A stretch of DNA of 64,000 bases from Macquaria australasica (lineage: Eukaryota > Chordata > Actinopteri > Centrarchiformes > Percichthyidae): NCBI GenBank assembly GCA_005408345.1, contig SEMN01000947.1, forward strand, positions 79,085 through 143,084, written 5' to 3'. How positions within the stretch are numbered: the stretch's first letter is position 1; each line of letters begins with the position of its first letter. The notes beneath the pieces were generated by a model that saw only the letters and a list, made by a program, of their open reading frames with translations, ran no database searches and had not been told where the DNA came from. The translations under genes were made by a program, and so were the position numbers. This document shows, one piece after another, positions 12,961 through 24,999 of this stretch.

Positions 12961-15900
12961 AGGTTTGATTTCTTGTCTGATTGTGAGTGCACTTCTCTCT
13001 GTGCCCATATGGGTGCAGTAAAGGGCAAAGTATTGGGATCACACAGTAAAGATGCTGGAAAATAAAATGTTTGAATCAGTTCTTTTTAGGAGATTCAACG
13101 ACTTGATGTAATTTCATTTTCATGTCACAGTGTTTCTGTGAGTACCTCAGCTGTGGTTTGTCTTAATGCAACAGCAGAATAGATTAGACTGAGTTTAAAC
13201 ACAAAGGTGTAATTATGAGTCAAACGATGCTACCGGCCTAATTGCAGCATATTTCCCTCACCGCTCTTTATTATATTCCTTGAGTTGTCTGTCTCCACCC
13301 AATGTAAATGTTCCAGTCATGTTTTGGGGGGTTTATTTTGTGATCAGCTGTGTGTCATGTTCGAGCTATTGGTCCCTCTGTTTTTACTTTGTGCCCGTGT
13401 GGGCTGACTCATCGGAAACTAGAACTGAGTAGAACAAAGTGACACAGCGGGAATTTGCAACTGTCCTCTCTCTGTCTGTTTGTGTGCTATAACAGCAGCA
13501 GAGTAAATATGAACCACTTGAGCTCTTGTGTAAGAGCTTCACTGGCAGACAGACAGTAAACAAGGCTATTGTGTGTTTCAGAAAGGGGGACAATATATTA
13601 ACATTAACATCATTCTTCGAGCTGTATATTGGGTTTTGTGTGTCCTTGACCTTGGTTCATCTATTGTATCCTATCTCCAGATGTACATATATAGTGTGGA
13701 AAGTATTTCATAAATTAGTATACCTTGTGACTGAATTGATGCAGAAATTTAAAACAGAAAATGTGTAATTCTGTGCTCTTTTGTTTCTGTATATTTGTGT
13801 AGCAATCAGTGTGTCTCTCTTTGTCTAATGGAGTCTGAGAGAACAGTTGATCTCCTGTCTGATAATACACTCAGTGGATGTTATAACAAGCTTGATGGCT
13901 AGAGTGGCCATCATAGCTGGCAAGGTTGAGAGGTGAAGAGAAACCTGGAGTGTGTGTGTGAAGGCAGCTGAGTTTTATTCATAAGTCATTATAGCATTTT
14001 ATTCATTCCCTGTCAGAGTGATTCTTTGCTTCACTCCTAACACATAAAACCCAACAGAAAAGACTTTCTGTTCTCATGTTGTTCATCATATACATATATA
14101 TTTTTATTGCTTAATCAGATGCACGATCATCTGCTTTCTGGAGGGGTGTATTTCCAAACTAAAAGCTTGATTTTATTACATTTTCTCTACAACTGGGTGC
14201 ATTCAGGTTTATGTTCAGCTGTGTGGCAGAGAGTCCTTCATTTCCACTTCATGTCCACCATTTTGGTCTTTTCTCCTCATTAGCATTAGATTTAATTCAC
14301 CTTGAGGCACAAAATCATGTGTCAAAATCTGCTATCATAGCCAGTCCACTAAGATCTAAGGCAAGTGTTCCCTCGCTATCAAAGCTTAGTTTCATTTCCC
14401 AGAAGGACAGATACCACGCTGTTCAGTCAACAACTGGAGACCCTCAGTATGAGCTGTGTGCACATACTCTGACTAATGAGGACTAACACAGATGGCTGAC
14501 ATTAATCTCTTTTTAAGTTAAGGAACTAATTGGAACTGGAGATATGTTTCAGAGCCACTTCTACAGGATTATACCTAGTTCAATTTATACCCTGTTCAGG
14601 AACCTGGCTCACTCATAATAATGTCCTGGCTTTCATGTAATCTAGGAAGCCCTGGTGAATTACACGAAATGCTCATGTAGAAGGACACCCATAGACGGAC
14701 TGCTTCAGCGCTGAATAACACTGAACAATGCAGACAGCGGCTGCATGAAATTCTCATCAACTGTGCCCTCGAAACACAATAACACCAAAATCCCAAACAA
14801 ATGCATTTGCATTCCTTGCTGACATCAGATGAAAACGGAGCTTTGTTTTGAATTTTATTGAATCTGAAAATTGGTAGAAACATATTTGTTATTACACGAG
14901 ACTTAACCTTTAAGAGTGCATACATACATATATAATAATCTTTCAAAAAATAACAAAAACACTCTTCTATTCATATCTACAGTACATGTAATCCTGATCT
15001 GATCCTGATCAGCCACCGAGGTCCAGTATGCAATGATTGGGAGACTCCCAAGCCGCTCATATACATTAGACAACAACTTGTGCTTTCCAAAACATATCTT
15101 GTGCTTTTCACACTGCACGTTTTTGAGCCCAGGGTTACCTTCAGCAGGCAGGGTTGGAGGTGAAAAGTTGGTGCTGTTTCAGCCCATTTTCTTCCAATCC
15201 AGAGACGCTCTTACTGACTCCATACTGGTACTGTAATGTCAACCTCTGCTGGATTTTTAATGTTCTATCACACTGTTTTCTTTAATTACAGATGGCTTGA
15301 TGATATGAAAAGACTTTTATTACCATGAACTTGTGTAAAGTTGAAATGAATTGAAGCTCTGGGCTGCAGTTAGCTGAGTTAAAGTACCAATCAAATATAC
15401 AGACTTAAATCCCACTTTTGGTTCAATTTGCCAAAGACGCCTAAGTTGCTTGGCCTTCGATACATTCTGAATTGTCAGTAAAATGAGACACTTTAAAACT
15501 ACTTTGAGTGGTATCAATTTGAGTCCTAAGACACTAGTTTCTCACTGGAATGAGGCGGAAATTTATATTTCAGTTTTTTCTCTTCCAAATGTTCCAAGTC
15601 TATCGAAATGATATCCATTCAAAAAACATGATATTGCTCAATGTTTCTAAGAGCAAATATCTGTTGAGCTGTTAACACCAGTAAAAGCTAACTTTACCTT
15701 GTGTTTGACTCCTGTTGGTCTTAAAAGATAGGCCTGCTGATATTCTATCTTTATATTATTGTCAACAAATCTCATGAAAACACCAAAACCAACAATGAGT
15801 TTAATCGCCTAACAAGTATTACACATGTAGCCAAAGCCTTAATTACCCTCTGTGCCATAGAGCTCCATTGTTGTCCAAAAACTATTAAAACCCATCAATG

Positions 15901-16540
15901 AGCCACACTGTTGCACTGGCTGACATTACCATGAACACCCACACTGTAGTTTATTTTGACTCAATCCAACATACACCGTCCTGCTGTTGTAAATACTCAC
16001 TAAAGCACCAAGTGTGTATTAATCCGCTGCTGAAAATAGTTCTCTACAAATGCAATTTTCCTCCTGTTTAAGTAGCATTTCCTAAAAACTACAGTGCCCA
16101 GCTGTTACTCAGTTGCTGAGTATTTGTAAAAATGAAACTAAGTATTTGTGAGCTGTTTTTAAAGATGTATTTCTTCAATAAGAACAAATTGAGGCTGAGA
16201 GCCACAGACAGGGTAGGGAGGTCAGAAAGTACTGAGAGATGGACTAACACACTGTTGGTTTGGATTTCTTTTCATAGGATTTTCAGACAATAACAACAAT
16301 ATAGACTTTTTTCAGCCTTAGCCTTTAATATTGTGCTTGAATATAGTTCTGGCATACTGTGGGGAGCAGTTTGGAAAGTGCGTTTAGCTTCAGCATGGAC
16401 ATTGAGGGTCCACAGATTGTAGGATATGCCCTTTAGAAAGCTTTTCTCCTCTCTGCTTATGTACTGTATAATGATGCTAAACTCATTCTAGGATCCAGTC
16501 AAGTCAGCCCTTGGTTACAGTAAGTGCAGTGTGAAAAGGG
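12961..16540. other. Intergenic region between mroh1 and cck
   Basis: 3.6 kb between two genes that converge (mroh1 on plus, cck on minus). No ORF here has family resemblance, and no element with paired ends was seen. The part nearest 16.5 kb may be cck 3' UTR. Confidence 0.55.
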
Positions 16541-16560
16541 CTCTTTTATTTTGGGGGGCT

Positions 16561-16566
16561 TTTATT
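16561..16566 (-). terminator. Candidate polyadenylation signal for cck
   Basis: AATAAA on the minus strand about 50 nt after the stop codon; a second copy is at 16545-16550. Either would give a very short 3' UTR, so a more distal signal remains possible. Confidence 0.4.
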
Positions 16567-16617
16567 GGCGGTGTTGGGGGTTGTAACTCAGGTTTCGACG
16601 AAAGCAAGCCATGGCCT

Positions 16618-17387
16618 TTAGGAGGAGTATTCATACTCCTCTGCACTGCGTCGTCCAAAGTCCATCCAGCCGAGGTAATCTCTGTCCTTTATCCTGTGGC
16701 CGGGGGCTAGACCACTGGCTCTGCTGGTGAGTGAGGATCTGGTCTGGTAGGGAGAGCCTGAAGAGACAGAGACAGGATGAGAGCGACACTCTTACACTTC
16801 ATGACACATGTGACGAGTACAGGAAGATGGCCCAAACATGATTGCAGTGCACATTTTTCTACCTGTGCTGACTGTATAATGAAATGTATAACTCTAAATG
16901 AGGTTGTTGCTGACTTGTTCTGTTTCTATTCCCGTCTTTGTGTGTTCTATAAGACCAGTGAGCTCAGCAGGTCTCACAGTGTTGAAAGAGAAACAGAGAT
17001 ACACAGTGACAGAGAGAGCAGAGTGTGAGGTCAGGAGGTAAGGAGACGAGTGAAGGAGGAACAAATAGAGGGAGCGGGCTGGTAGAGGGAAATGTAGGAA
17101 ACAGAAATGGAAAAGACAGGAGGGAGGGAAAAAGGAGGAGGTATAGGAAGATGGAGGGAGGAGAGAGAGAGCTAGAGGGAGGCGGGAAATGCCAGATGGT
17201 GGGACTAAGACACAGCATGAGTGACGGCACATTACAGAAGGATAGATGTTGGGAAGAGAGAAATAACAAGACCAGGAGCGAAATAAAACGAGAGGAATGT
17301 TCTGTGTGTAATGAGATGAGATGACTAAAGGGGAAGACTTTCGCTCCAGTTACACTTTCTATCCCCCCCCCCCCCCTCTCTCTCTCT

Positions 17388-17430
<43 letters not shown>

Positions 17431-18061
17431 CTGACAGTAGCCATGCTGTACATGCGACCGCTCACCTTTCCTGGAGATGATTCTGGCCAATAGCTGGCTC
17501 AGGCTGTTTCGAGCGTCTGCGTCAACCTGGGGCTGGTTGTAGTTGGCCAGCTGCCCTGAGGGGGGCGCAGGAGCTGAGCGGGCGTGGCGCGTGTGGTTGG
17601 GTGAGGGGGGAGGCAGGCTATCTGTCAGGAGAGCCTCACCCTCAGCTCTCTGTGACTAGAGGAGAAGAAAAGAGCAAGAAGAAAGATAAGGAATTAGGAA
17701 AACCTGAAATGTCAACACTTTTTTTTAAAGCTAAAACTTTAGTCTGACAAGTATTTAAGTATATATATTTAAGTGTACATAACTTTATTGCAAAAATCTA
17801 AACCAATTGAGACATTTTTTTCTGGACTGTGAGTTTGGAAAACATACCACTTTCCTTCTACTGTATATGAAGACATTAATTAATGTTGTTAGTGTTGCCG
17901 TGTTTAGAATTTTTTAGGTGTGATGGATGATGATTATCTCAGAGATGTGTGTGTGTGTGTGGAGGGGTCTGTGTGTGTCTTACCACAGAGTGTGAGGGCA
18001 GACTCAGGGAACCGCTGGACACAGCAGCCAGGAGAACACACACACAGATGCCTACATTCAT
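16618..18061 (-). CDS. cck: Preprocholecystokinin (CCK)
   Basis: Neuropeptide/gut hormone precursor, secreted. Coding exons in transcript order: 18061-17984 (26 codons), 17655-17466 and 16757-16618, giving 135 residues plus TAA. All joins have GT-AG sites and matching phases. Residues 1 to about 20 (MNVGICVCVLLAAVSSGSLS) form a signal peptide. The second exon carries the variable spacer and the conserved LSQLLARIISRK block. The last exon holds GHRIKDRDYLGWMDFGRR. Arg before Asp gives release of the octapeptide DYLGWMDF, Gly supplies the C-terminal amide, and Arg-Arg is the convertase site. The acidic tail SAEEYEYSS has two tyrosines; together with the Tyr of DYLGWMDF these are typical tyrosine-sulfation sites of the family. 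Leu at octapeptide position 3 (Met in mammals) is the common fish form. Gastrin is a paralogue, but length, tail and exon layout fit CCK. Whether this is the a or b teleost copy cannot be told here. Confidence 0.97.
16758..17465 (-). other. cck intron 2 with strand-asymmetric tracts
   Basis: Contains a purine-rich plus-strand run from about 17020 to 17210, then C14 followed by (CT)n at 17363-17426. ORFs here on both strands are low-complexity artefacts. Confidence 0.8.
17363..17426. repeat. C14 followed by (CT)n microsatellite
   Basis: Fourteen C residues at 17363-17376 lead into a CT array with two GCTC interruptions near 17391-17398. It lies about 40 nt inside the intron from the cck exon 2 donor (17466). 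Confidence 0.95.
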
Positions 18062-18063
18062 GA

Positions 18064-20487
18064 CTGGCAGGAGAGAGAGAGGGGGACAAAATATAACAAA
18101 GTTAAAAGACATCCACCACATCTTCAGTAGTGTGGTCATTTTGCTAATAGGTCACTTGCTGTTTACTGTCCCTCCACTGCCCGCTGTTCTCTTTAATTGT
18201 GTCCCTTCAGCTCATTAAATATGTTCCTCTGAAAAAAATCACAGTCAATGTGGGTTTTGCAGAAAGCTGCAATAAATCAGTCATTGAAGCGCAGTGGTGG
18301 TGGTGGTGGGAGGGATTAACCTTTGATGGTTCAGCTGGAACCTGAGGCAAACATCATTTTATCTTTCCTACACAGTCCCTTGCTCTGTCACAAATTGAAA
18401 GTGGCAGAACAATTTAGTATTTAACACACACAGGCAGAGTTGGTGTGTGGCGTAGTTGCGCTGTATGTACACTGTCAGCATTAGCAGAATCCCAAAGGAA
18501 ACACACCAATTATCTCTAAACCTTAATTTTTCTCTATGTGCTGTTTTTTGAGCAGGGTTCATGTGATAAAATTATAGGAATTCTTCCCTTTTCTTTATTC
18601 TCTTGCACACATAAAGGGCTCAAAACAAATACATTGTAAAATTAAATCAGGAGGAAGTGAAATCAAATTCAGGCTTCATTTTCTCATCGTCTATCTGCAT
18701 TTATCTGCTTAGATAGTCAACATCAGTTGTAGATTTGACATATTTTCTATGAAAGAGCAGTTCTACATCAGTGTGATCAAAATCTGCAACGTGCAAAAGA
18801 AAAAAACTACAAAAAAGATGCTCTGACATTACATTCGTCAGACTGATTTGTTCATTTTCTAACACTGTCTATCTTGGAGCCTGGCAGAGCAGCACGTTAG
18901 TTGTGATGAAGGCTTCATGCCAGAACATTCTTCCAGAGGAAATCATCCAATTAGATAAAACCAACAACAGCGGTCGCTCTGAGGCTTTCAATCTCCAATC
19001 ATTTAAAACCCACACTCTCTCTGACTGTCTCAACGTTTCTATAACAGCAGCGCTCTCTGTGGACCTCTGTGGATACATTAGTTTACTATTACTCAGGGTC
19101 TTTACTCAATTGCCATTCTTTAATTTTCTCTTTCTTTACCAAGTCAAAGAATGGTCCTTCTGCTGCACTTACACAAGAGGGTTTTACAGTTATCTCAACC
19201 AGGAGAAGTCCCATGGCATCTAGTTTTACATGGGATAGCTTCCTTTTAAAGACTTTTGCTTATTTGTTGACGTGAATATTTCAACAAATAATCAAAACTG
19301 TGCAGCAAGCAAAGTGTGTTAATCCCTCATCACCCTGGATAATATTGGTACAGTGAGTCCAGAGCTTCCTCTAGGTATTGTTCACTGGACATGATGATTA
19401 CATACATTATTAGCTCTCTTCATCAACATAGACAGCAACTCCAAAATAAAACCGTGTAACTCTGTAGTTATAAACCAAATGATATCTGTGTAATGCTATC
19501 ACTGTAACTCAATACAACAGTCCATTTGAATAATTATGTTTAAATTGACACAGTGGTGGTGTAAATAGTCATTCTCTAGATGCTAATATAATTCCTGTTA
19601 GCAGCTGGTCATTGTCTCTAATTCATTATTCAGTGGGCTAATAATGATGTGGTGCTGTAATGTGTGTGAAAGCCCTCTCCTCTCCTCAGAAAAAAATCAA
19701 AATTAAAAAATTAAAGGGGGATTTTCTTTCCATTTAAAACACCCTCATGCTCAGCTATTGCACAGAGATGAATATTTAGCATTTTGAACACTGATTGGCA
19801 ATTTTTCCCCACTTTTATTCACGAGCAGAACCATGCCTATGATATTTGCTGCAATAATAGCTACCTAACATGCATAGAAAATATGATATGACACACACAA
19901 ATGTGATATAAACACAACATTTTTTCTCCAGGCAAAACGTAAGAGAAGAAACAAAATTCCAGTGTCATGATCTGATTATTTGCACACTAAGACAGTAAAA
20001 TATACATGCCCTTAAACAGCTTGATTATCCTGCAACAGTTGCAACATCTTTCATTATTCAGTCATTCATTATTACATATTTGAAATGTACTGTCCCTGAC
20101 ATTCTTCAACACTTGTCACTTGTCAGTCTCATATATCTACATTACATATTCTAGATTATATGTCCACTTAAAGCTACACCTCAGTGAACTAAAGAAAGAA
20201 TTAAGCAGTTTAAATAAAACTAAATGTGAAAGCCAGATTTCATAAATGACTTCCCATCCTCTCAACTTTTCAGATTAAATATACAATTTCTAAATCTGTG
20301 TTGTGAAAAACTGAAAAAAAGACAAATGATAAAAAATAGAAAATAGAAAATACTCCTTTAAAGAACCAGTTACCGTTAAAAAAAAAATAAAAAAGGATTT
20401 TTGATAAATGTATCATTTGTCCTGCTGCAACAGAAAAACTGGAAACAACTAAGGACCCAAATTTCAGAATCATTTTTTAATTCTTAC
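18064..20487 (-). other. cck intron 1
   Basis: 2.4 kb between the non-coding exon and the signal-peptide exon. The acceptor is pyrimidine-rich (CTCTCTCCTGCCAG). It is AT-rich with no internal exon or mobile element recognised. Confidence 0.75.
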
Positions 20488-20570
20488 CTGCAGTTGTTGG
20501 CGTGGACCTCGAGAAGATGAGTCTGAAGATGCTGAGCTTTGCTCCTCCAGTGTTCAGGCTGTGAGTGAGT
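20488..20570 (-). other. cck: cck 5' non-coding exon 1
   Basis: Ends in CTGCAG|GTAAGA (donor at 20487-20486) and starts about 25-30 nt downstream of the TATA box. The next exon (18063-17984) has only two untranslated bases before ATG, so almost the whole leader is in exon 1. This is the exon layout expected for CCK genes. The exact transcription start is inferred. Confidence 0.75.
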
Positions 20571-20593
20571 GTGAGACAGAGAGGAGACCATGT

Positions 20594-20679
20594 CTTATAC
20601 TGACACACAGGAAGGGGGAGGGGCCTGGACCGATGGGAGGAGCCTGTTGCTGGCGCAGAAACTGACAGCACTGACGCAA
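20594..20679 (-). promoter_or_regulatory. cck: cck core promoter: TATA box, GC box, CRE/AP-1-like site
   Basis: Read on the minus strand: TTGCGTCAG at 20679-20671, a GC box GCCCCTCCCCC at 20624-20614, and TATAAG at 20599-20594, in that order towards the gene. Mammalian CCK promoters are known to use a combined CRE/TRE, an Sp1 site and a TATA box in the same order, so this arrangement looks conserved. It would let cAMP and calcium signalling drive cck. Binding itself is inferred. Confidence 0.7.
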
Positions 20680-21660
20680 CTGAGGACGCAAACGTGCACA
20701 CATACTGCAAATATGCACACACACACACACACATACTAAGCTATACTGTATGAAAAAAAGTGTCTGGACAAAGGTGACAGCTTTAATTGTGTCGCCTCAT
20801 CGCTCAACCTGTGTTAGAGAGAAGAGAAGGAACACACACACACCCTCACACACACACAGTTTTGGTGGTTTGAATCAGTGGTTTCCAGTTAAGAGAAGCT
20901 GAAAGGCTCTTTAAAATGAAGTAGAATACGTGTCTGAGCATGACACACACATACACACACACACAGAGAAACAGATAGATGGACTCCTGAAACAGGGAGG
21001 TGGAGAGACTTTAAAGAAAGACTGAGGTACAAAGAGAAAAAAAGTTAAAGAGAAAGAACATCTATTGTGAATTTGTATTGTGTATTCATATATGTAAATG
21101 TGAATAGAAAATGTAGAATATGAAATGGAAACTTAAATATGTCCCACTCTGCAGCTCAAGGACAGAAAATATTTCCACTCTATCACTGTGATTAAGTCTT
21201 TCTTTCTAATAGACCAGAAGCAGCATGCAGTCCAGTGCCCTTCCAATTTCAGCGAGGGCGAAATGACTCTGGCATTGTTTAAGTACGACAGGCCATTGCA
21301 GTTTCACAAAGGAAATACATTTCTCTCTGGTACTTTCTTTTCTTCATACCACTGGTGTTTACTGCTGGAGTTTCGACAAAATGAGTCCAAAGTGGGTCAG
21401 AATGTAATTCTAAAAACTTTTAGTAAAGCTTTATTGTGTCTGATGCATGGCATGTTGGAAGAAAAGAGTTTAGAGAGAAGCCCTGAAAGATCTGTTTAAA
21501 GCTCAGGACAGTATAATCAGTCAAATACACAATGATGTGATTATAATTATTCTGGATATTAATCATCAGAAACATCATGAATGTTCATATACGGCGACAC
21601 TTTTAATGTCTTTCATGCAGTCATCACTGAAATGACATGTAACGTATTTTGCTTTGTAAC

Positions 21661-21718
21661 TTATATATATATAATACGTAGATTATATATATATTATATA
21701 TATATATTATTATATATA
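21661..21718. repeat. (TA)n-rich tract
   Basis: Imperfect TA dinucleotide array with many self-complementary stretches, so hairpin or cruciform formation is possible. Confidence 0.85.
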
Positions 21719-22912
21719 CCCACTGAATATAATGGGTATAAATACTGTAGGTAGGGTTTTCACTTTTTTTGTTTTCAACAGGTTTAAGGTCTCTTTGAAC
21801 AACGTTTGAACAAAATGTTGGGATGTACTACAAGCTTCAGTGTCAAAGTTAGTTAAAACTGACATTTAGGTTTTTAATGCCTGAAATCTCTAGAACGAAA
21901 CAGTGGCATCAGAAAGAAAAAGTAACAGCATGTATGTGCTTTGTGGAAAAAAGGCTGACATTCATTAGATGGTATGAGCTGCACACTGGAGTAATAACAT
22001 GAAGTGGTAATGCAACTGGTTTTTAAAAGATTCATTAAAGCTGTAAGGACTGGCTTTAGCTTTTAATACCACTGTTCAACCTAAAGTATCAATTAATCAG
22101 TGATTGACTCCTTTATTCACATCATTAAGCATTACTTCTGTAGTGTGTGACTGCAACATTCAAACCATGAAGCTATTTGAGAAAAAAAGATATTTTATTA
22201 TCGTCATCCGTCTTTAGGAGCTTTAAGTGCGCAGCAGGTCATGTAGAGGGGAGACACACAACTGTGCTGCCTTCACTTGCCAGGATTCAGTCATTATTCC
22301 TGTTATGTCTATTTAAATACTGATTTACTTGCAGGGCATGTCCGAATAATTTAAAATTCTTCAGCTGTTCAACTTCTGGCGAGGTCACAGGAAGGCTTTG
22401 AGGCATTTTTGAAAAATATTTTCATGCTTTGAGTTCAGGACATGAAACTTTATCTTCCCCAGGGATCTTTGCTGGCACTCGGGCTTAAATGAATAAAGTT
22501 ATATTACGTGGGTCTATTTTGTCATTGTTTATAGATGTCCTTGAAGTACAATACTTACAGTAGAGCAAGTTTTCAGAGTATGAAACTGAAACTGCGTCAC
22601 CAGCCGGTAATAAACAATATTGGTGTCACAAAACTTATAATAATGCATCTCACAGCTGTGATGGGGTATTTTCAAAACTGAAAAGGATATTTAAGTGTGT
22701 GTTTCTTCAGCCACATGTTGCAAAAGATCTGGTTACTTCTACAAGATACATCTTAGCATTTTGTTCTGGCACTGTCAACATTCAAATGACAGCTTCAAGT
22801 GTGTAGCATGTTTACTGCAGCCATGTATGTTTTTTATGATGAGTTTGAATGTCCTTGATCTGCCCAGCACTTTGAGAAGCATGAACACTTTTATTTATAA
22901 CTCAAGAAAGGA

Positions 22913-22914
<2 letters not shown>

Positions 22915-22963
<49 letters not shown>
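22915..22963. repeat. (GT)n microsatellite
   Basis: About 49 nt of uninterrupted GT. Confidence 0.95.
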
Positions 22964-22965
<2 letters not shown>

Positions 22966-24448
22966 AATGAGTGAGTGTGTTTGTGGACTATCTGGATCTG
23001 TCCCTGGTGTGTTTTGAGCTCTACTCCAGTATGTTAATGAGGCTAACATTAGCCTGTTTCCTAACACTGTCATTAGCAGCTGGTTAACTTTTCATGGAGC
23101 ATTCACCTAAACACTGTCACTGGCACCTGTCTAACTTCTAACAGACACGTGCACAAACACAGCAGTTTAAAGTTGTTCACCATTTTCAAACCTCCTGATT
23201 GGCCATTGGGGTGCACCACAACATTTAACTGTCTTTACTTTAATGAACAATATCAGCTGAATGACACCTGCTCCTCGCTGCTGCGCACAATTGAGAAAAT
23301 AAAGTAAAACATTTCCTGTAATTTGCTCCACTATACGTCTTCTCCTTTTGTGGAAAACATTCACTGTTTACCTGTTCCACCATGTTTCAAAATCAAATCC
23401 GTGGTGTCTGAGATATCGAATGTGCTTTTGGGCAAACAGACACATGAACAAATGACACTCTCCTCCCACACGATCAGACAGCTTTTGTCTGCTGTTTGGG
23501 AATCGGAAAAATCCAGATGATGGTATAAAATAAAAAACAGATGTAATGAAACTACATTCTCTGTTTTACATACTTTAATCTGTGTCACACTTTTCTATTA
23601 GCTGCCTTCTCACATAACTCTTCTTTAATTTATGTCCACATTAAACCACTAGGGGTCCACAGGGCCAAATACCAGGGTACTGTCCATCCCTCTCCAACCT
23701 CCACCAGCAATCAACATCATTACTTCTATACATTGCATGGATATTTATATGCTTCTGTGCAAAGCTACTTACTGTATGCTCTTACTCTATATGTGCCCCG
23801 ACCCTTCCATTGATGGGTGAGTCAGGGCGACCCACTCCACCACTCCACTGAGCTACATTTGATTCAAAGCTAGTATCTTGCAGCTATCGTAGTTGACGCT
23901 GTGATTAAATAGTGCATATTCCACCTCAAAATGGCATTAAAATGTAGGCAGACCACACACAGTGAGGCCTCTTGGGGTATTGGCCTTTTTCACAGGAGAC
24001 ATTTTGATGTCGCAGTAGGAAAAGCACAGGTGCAAATAATAAAATCAATTACAACTGAATTCCATTCAGCTGCTTCAGTTTCAGGGACCTGGTATTGTGC
24101 TTGCTGGCTCACTGTCACACTGTCATGGCTTACTGGGACACCTGAATAGAACGGAGCCATATTAGTGGGACAGCTCCATTTCACCAGCTGGTGCACCTAA
24201 AGGTCAGGGCCGGAAAAACTGTTTAAATTGAGCGGCCAGCAGGAGCAACCACTTAATTGTCAGCTGATAAAACAAACAACAATGTTGGCCTACTGGGCAA
24301 AATCAATGGTAGCTTTCCTAGTATAATAATAATTACCAGCGTGGACAGCAGTGTTCACAGTAAGATTTCATGTAAGCCTGAGTGACATTCATCAGTACTC
24401 TGTCTTATCAGTCTCCCTTGACATGTTTGGGTTTGTATGGGGCATGTG

Positions 24449-24548
24449 GTCGTGGTGACGTAAACGCCGCGGCTAGGATTTCCAGTCAAACGGAGCGCAG
24501 ACTCCGCCTACTCGGCGCAGCACAGGCGTGCGCCGGAGCGGTAACGGT
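24449..24548. promoter_or_regulatory. Short GC/CpG-rich island, possible promoter
   Basis: About 100 nt with many CpG dinucleotides (for example cgccgcgg, ggcgcag, gcgccggagcgg), in sharp contrast with AT-rich, CpG-poor surroundings. A CRE-like TGACGTAA sits at its left side, near 24457. No coding gene begins nearby, so if it is a promoter it may serve a non-coding transcript or a distal start. It could equally be an enhancer. Confidence 0.4.
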
Positions 24549-24814
24549 GCGCAGCCAGTAACACCTGAGCACATTTTCACCTGTCAGGTCAAAATGTCTG
24601 CTGTGTGAAAGGCCTGTTGTTGGCATGTTCGGGCAGTTGCCTGTAGGTTTGAAAATGATTGCATCTGCTTCTTAATGTCTTCAGTGTATGATGATGTAAG
24701 AGCTGTAAACTTTTGCTGCTACTTTTAGACAAGCAGTTCAAAACTTTGTCGTTGTCAACAGCCGTATCGCGCTTTTGGTGGAGGAGGTCACCAGGTTTGC
24801 ACCGTGGTCCAGAG

Positions 24815-24840
24815 GCTGCTGCTGCTGCTGCTGCTGCTGC
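24815..24840. repeat. (GCT)n trinucleotide repeat
   Basis: Between eight and nine GCT units. On the minus strand it reads as an alanine run in a short open frame, which I do not consider coding. Confidence 0.9.
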
Positions 24841-24999
24841 ATATGGCAAGCCCTTTTAACATTTAATAGGTTTCACTTTTGACTAGTTATAATTATAATT
24901 TGCCTATAATTCAACATATCTGTGGTTGCATTAGTACTCGGAATGTAGCTGGAGATGTCGAAATGTAATTAGAGATATCTTAGATTAAAGATTTCACTA

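Larger units (their letters stand above)
20735..24440. other. Intergenic sequence upstream of cck
   Basis: Non-coding and AT-rich. It holds scattered short (AC)n runs (20.71-20.98 kb), an AT tract (21661-21718) and a long (GT)n (22915-22963). No gene was recognised. Confidence 0.55.

Noticed and set aside
17025..17324. Gly/Arg/Glu-rich plus-strand frame and its Pro/Leu/Ser antisense frames
   Set aside because: Low-complexity translation of the purine-rich cck intron 2.
23640..23880. Possible SINE-like segment ('gggtgagtcagggcgaccca')
   Set aside because: No second copy in the window, no tail and no promoter boxes that I could identify.
24589..24849. Minus-strand frame beginning with an alanine run
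   Set aside because: The alanine run is the (GCT)n repeat; the rest has no family resemblance or splice context.
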